Assembly: GCA_937927945.1 (NCBI GenBank)
Contig: CALEYW010000014.1
Coordinates: forward strand, 1 to 64,000
Source: an uncultured candidate division WPS-2 bacterium
GTDB taxonomy: Bacteria > Vulcanimicrobiota > Vulcanimicrobiia > Vulcanimicrobiales > Vulcanimicrobiaceae
Direction: 5' to 3'
Length of the DNA: 64,000 nt
Part shown: one piece after another, positions 62,675 to 64,000 of the stretch
Layout of the letters: each line of letters starts with the position of its first letter
How positions within the stretch are numbered: position 1 is the stretch's first letter
Translations under genes and position numbers: made by a program
Notes under the pieces: model-generated
Told to the model about the DNA's origin: nothing
What the model saw: only the letters and a program-made list of their open reading frames with translations
The model's database searches: none

Positions 62675-63907
62675 GTTCGGCCGCGGGCGCACTCGGCGCT
62701 CGGTGAGCCAGAACAGCAGCGCCGCAAGCGGAAGCGCCGCGCCGAAACCCACGACGCCGGTCCAGCCGGCGTGGGCGTACGCGATGCCGGAGACCGCCGA
62801 GCCGACGGCGCCGCCGGCGAACAACGTCGCAATATAGAGCGTGTTGAGGCGACTGCGTTCAGCCGGTTTCAGAGCGAAGACGATGCGCTGCCCGAGGACC
62901 ATCGTCGTTTGCACGCCGAGATCGATGAGGATGGCGCCGGCGATCAATGCCCAGAGCCGGCTTTGAAGCAACGTCAACAGCATGCCGCCGCCGGCCAAGA
63001 CAAACGCGACACCCGTAAGCCGATGTCCGTAACCGCGATCACCCAGGCGTCCGGCGATGGGCGCAAACAGCGCGCCCGTCGCGCCTACGAGCGCGAAGAC
63101 GCCGATCCACGTTTCCGAGAAGTGGAAGGGCGGCCCCGAAAGCAGAAAGGTGATGCTCGTCCAAAACGCGCTGAAGGTACCGAACATCGCCGCCTGATAG
63201 AATGCGCGCCGGCGGAGAATCGGTTCCTCCCGGAAGATCCGTCCGAGCGAGGCGATGAGCGGCCCGTAACCCTCCGCGAAGGCGGGTCGGCGAATCGGAA
63301 GCACCCGGTACAGGACGACGGTCATGACTGCGAGCAGCACGGCGGAAATCACGTAGACCGCGCGCCAGCCGAGCGCATCGGAGACGATCCCGGAACCGGC
63401 ACGCGCAAGCAAAATCCCCAGGAGCACACCGCCCTGGACCTGGCCGATGACGCGTCCGCGCGCTTCGGCAGGCGCCAGAGCCGCTGCGAAGGGGACGAGG
63501 ACCTGCGCGACGACCGACGTGACCCCGATCGCCAGCATTGCGGCTACGAATTCGCCGAACGACTCCGTAAACGCCGCCGCTATCAGCGCGGCGACGGTGC
63601 CGAACAGGATCGTCACGATCAGGCGACGGTTCTCGAAGAGATCGCCAAGCGGCGCGAGCAGCACCAGGCCCAACGCATAGCCCAGTTGCGAGACCGTGAT
63701 GATCAGCCCGGACGCCGCCTCATCGACCCCGAACGTCCGGCGGATCGTCTCCAGCAGCGGCTGCGCGTAATAGAGATTGCCGACGGCGAGTCCGCACGCC
63801 ACGGCAAATATGGCAATCAGACCGCCGGACAAGCGGGGTGAGGCGACCACCGCGGGCGCGTGCGCATCGACCGTACCGACTTCAGTTGGCGGCGTAGCGA
63901 TTTCCAC
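62573..63907 (-). CDS. MFS transporter (YNR/Bcr-type, 12 TM)
   Basis: A 444-residue major facilitator with 12 predicted transmembrane helices from GGLIAIFAVACGLAVGNLYYAQPLLETI onward. The loop 2-3 motif is present as APLGDLFENRRLIV, and AGSGIVSDALGWRAVYVISAVLL follows. The last 40 or so residues (SHGDRLGLGALAHRAVEHLG...) are soluble and are encoded antisense to the end of the previous gene, so the natural stop may once have been earlier. Substrate unknown. ATG 63907 lies 5 nt after the alcohol dehydrogenase stop. Confidence 0.88.
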   Translation of the reverse strand: MEIATPPTEVGTVDAHAPAVVASPRLSGGLIAIFAVACGLAVGNLYYAQPLLETIRRTFGVDEAASGLIITVSQLGYALGLVLLAPLGDLFENRRLIVTILFGTVAALIAAAFTESFGEFVAAMLAIGVTSVVAQVLVPFAAALAPAEARGRVIGQVQGGVLLGILLARAGSGIVSDALGWRAVYVISAVLLAVMTVVLYRVLPIRRPAFAEGYGPLIASLGRIFREEPILRRRAFYQAAMFGTFSAFWTSITFLLSGPPFHFSETWIGVFALVGATGALFAPIAGRLGDRGYGHRLTGVAFVLAGGGMLLTLLQSRLWALIAGAILIDLGVQTTMVLGQRIVFALKPAERSRLNTLYIATLFAGGAVGSAVSGIAYAHAGWTGVVGFGAALPLAALLFWLTERRVRPRPNSHGDRLGLGALAHRAVEHLGEAVDVARRRDVDA

Positions 63908-63912
63908 CGGGA

Positions 63913-64000
63913 CTACGATTTGAGGCTGGCGATGTCGACGACGAAGCGGTAGCGCACGTCGCTCTCGACCGTCCGCTCGTAGGCCTCGGCAATTCGATCG
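63913..64000 (-). CDS. NAD(P)-dependent alcohol dehydrogenase, C-terminal fragment (window edge)
   Basis: The last 28 residues, ending AYERTVESDVRYRFVVDIAS then LKS, match the C-terminus of zinc-dependent YahK/AdhC-type alcohol dehydrogenases (the RYRFV.D.ASL ending). The gene is cut by the window end, not truncated biologically. It appears to be first in an operon with the MFS transporter. Confidence 0.7.
   Translation of the reverse strand, partial: DRIAEAYERTVESDVRYRFVVDIASLKS

Overview
The window is GC-rich bacterial chromosome with about 60 protein genes, no rRNA or tRNA gene, no CRISPR array and no intact mobile element. Genes are packed in short operons, many joined by 1-8 nt overlaps (ATGA, GTGA, TGATG), and GTG starts are frequent. 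The mix of aerobic catabolism, urease, a PQQ dehydrogenase and several two-member families of uncharacterised secreted proteins fits a soil-type, deep-branching phylum such as Candidatus Eremiobacterota (WPS-2). That assignment is my inference and is not proven by any marker here.

Layout. 0-7 kb: ribosomal protein S1 behind mutM, a fused HigB/HigA remnant, and an operon of DUF192 protein, secreted protein and PAS-GAF-SpoIIE phosphatase. 7-11.8 kb: complete urease operon ureABCEFGD. 11.8-16.8 kb: ArsR/SRPBCC/hydrolase operon with a strong, possibly leaderless promoter; a sulfide-oxidation operon (persulfide dioxygenase-rhodanese, sulfurtransferase, 74-aa protein); two small unknown genes. 16.8-23.3 kb: polA behind a macroglobulin-like protein and a lipoprotein, then small secreted and zinc-binding proteins. 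23.3-29.8 kb: gentisate-type ring-cleavage region (dioxygenase, IclR, FAH hydrolase), a deletion scar with two truncated genes, an acetyltransferase, an FAD oxidoreductase and a substrate-binding protein.

29.9-36.5 kb: three-gene NAD(P) transhydrogenase, tandem metallophosphoesterases, a VOC protein. 36.5-44.6 kb: peptide-type binding lipoprotein, Lrp regulator coupled to 3,5-diaminohexanoate dehydrogenase and lysine 2,3-aminomutase (lysine catabolism), dienelactone hydrolase, aldehyde dehydrogenase, MscL with a zinc ribbon, LOG protein. 44.6-54.2 kb: PhzF opposite a frameshifted MocR regulator with a perfect palindrome between them, methylglyoxal synthase, a second copy of the secreted family, MetE-like protein, large catalase, formyltransferase-like protein, pyrophosphatase. 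54.3-64 kb: cytochrome-PQQ dehydrogenase, SDR, ECF sigma factor, FAH protein, glyoxylate carboligase with an unusual Glu51, ketopantoate-reductase-like protein, MFS transporter and the end of an alcohol dehydrogenase.

Functional themes: nitrogen release from urea and lysine, oxidation of sulfide, aromatics and alcohols, and pyridine-nucleotide balancing by the transhydrogenase. The clearest oddities are the rpsA gene without a canonical start codon, the toxin-antitoxin fusion, Glu51 in glyoxylate carboligase, the Asp-x-Asp motif in the PQQ enzyme, the zinc-ribbon MscL and the deletion scar near 26.57 kb.
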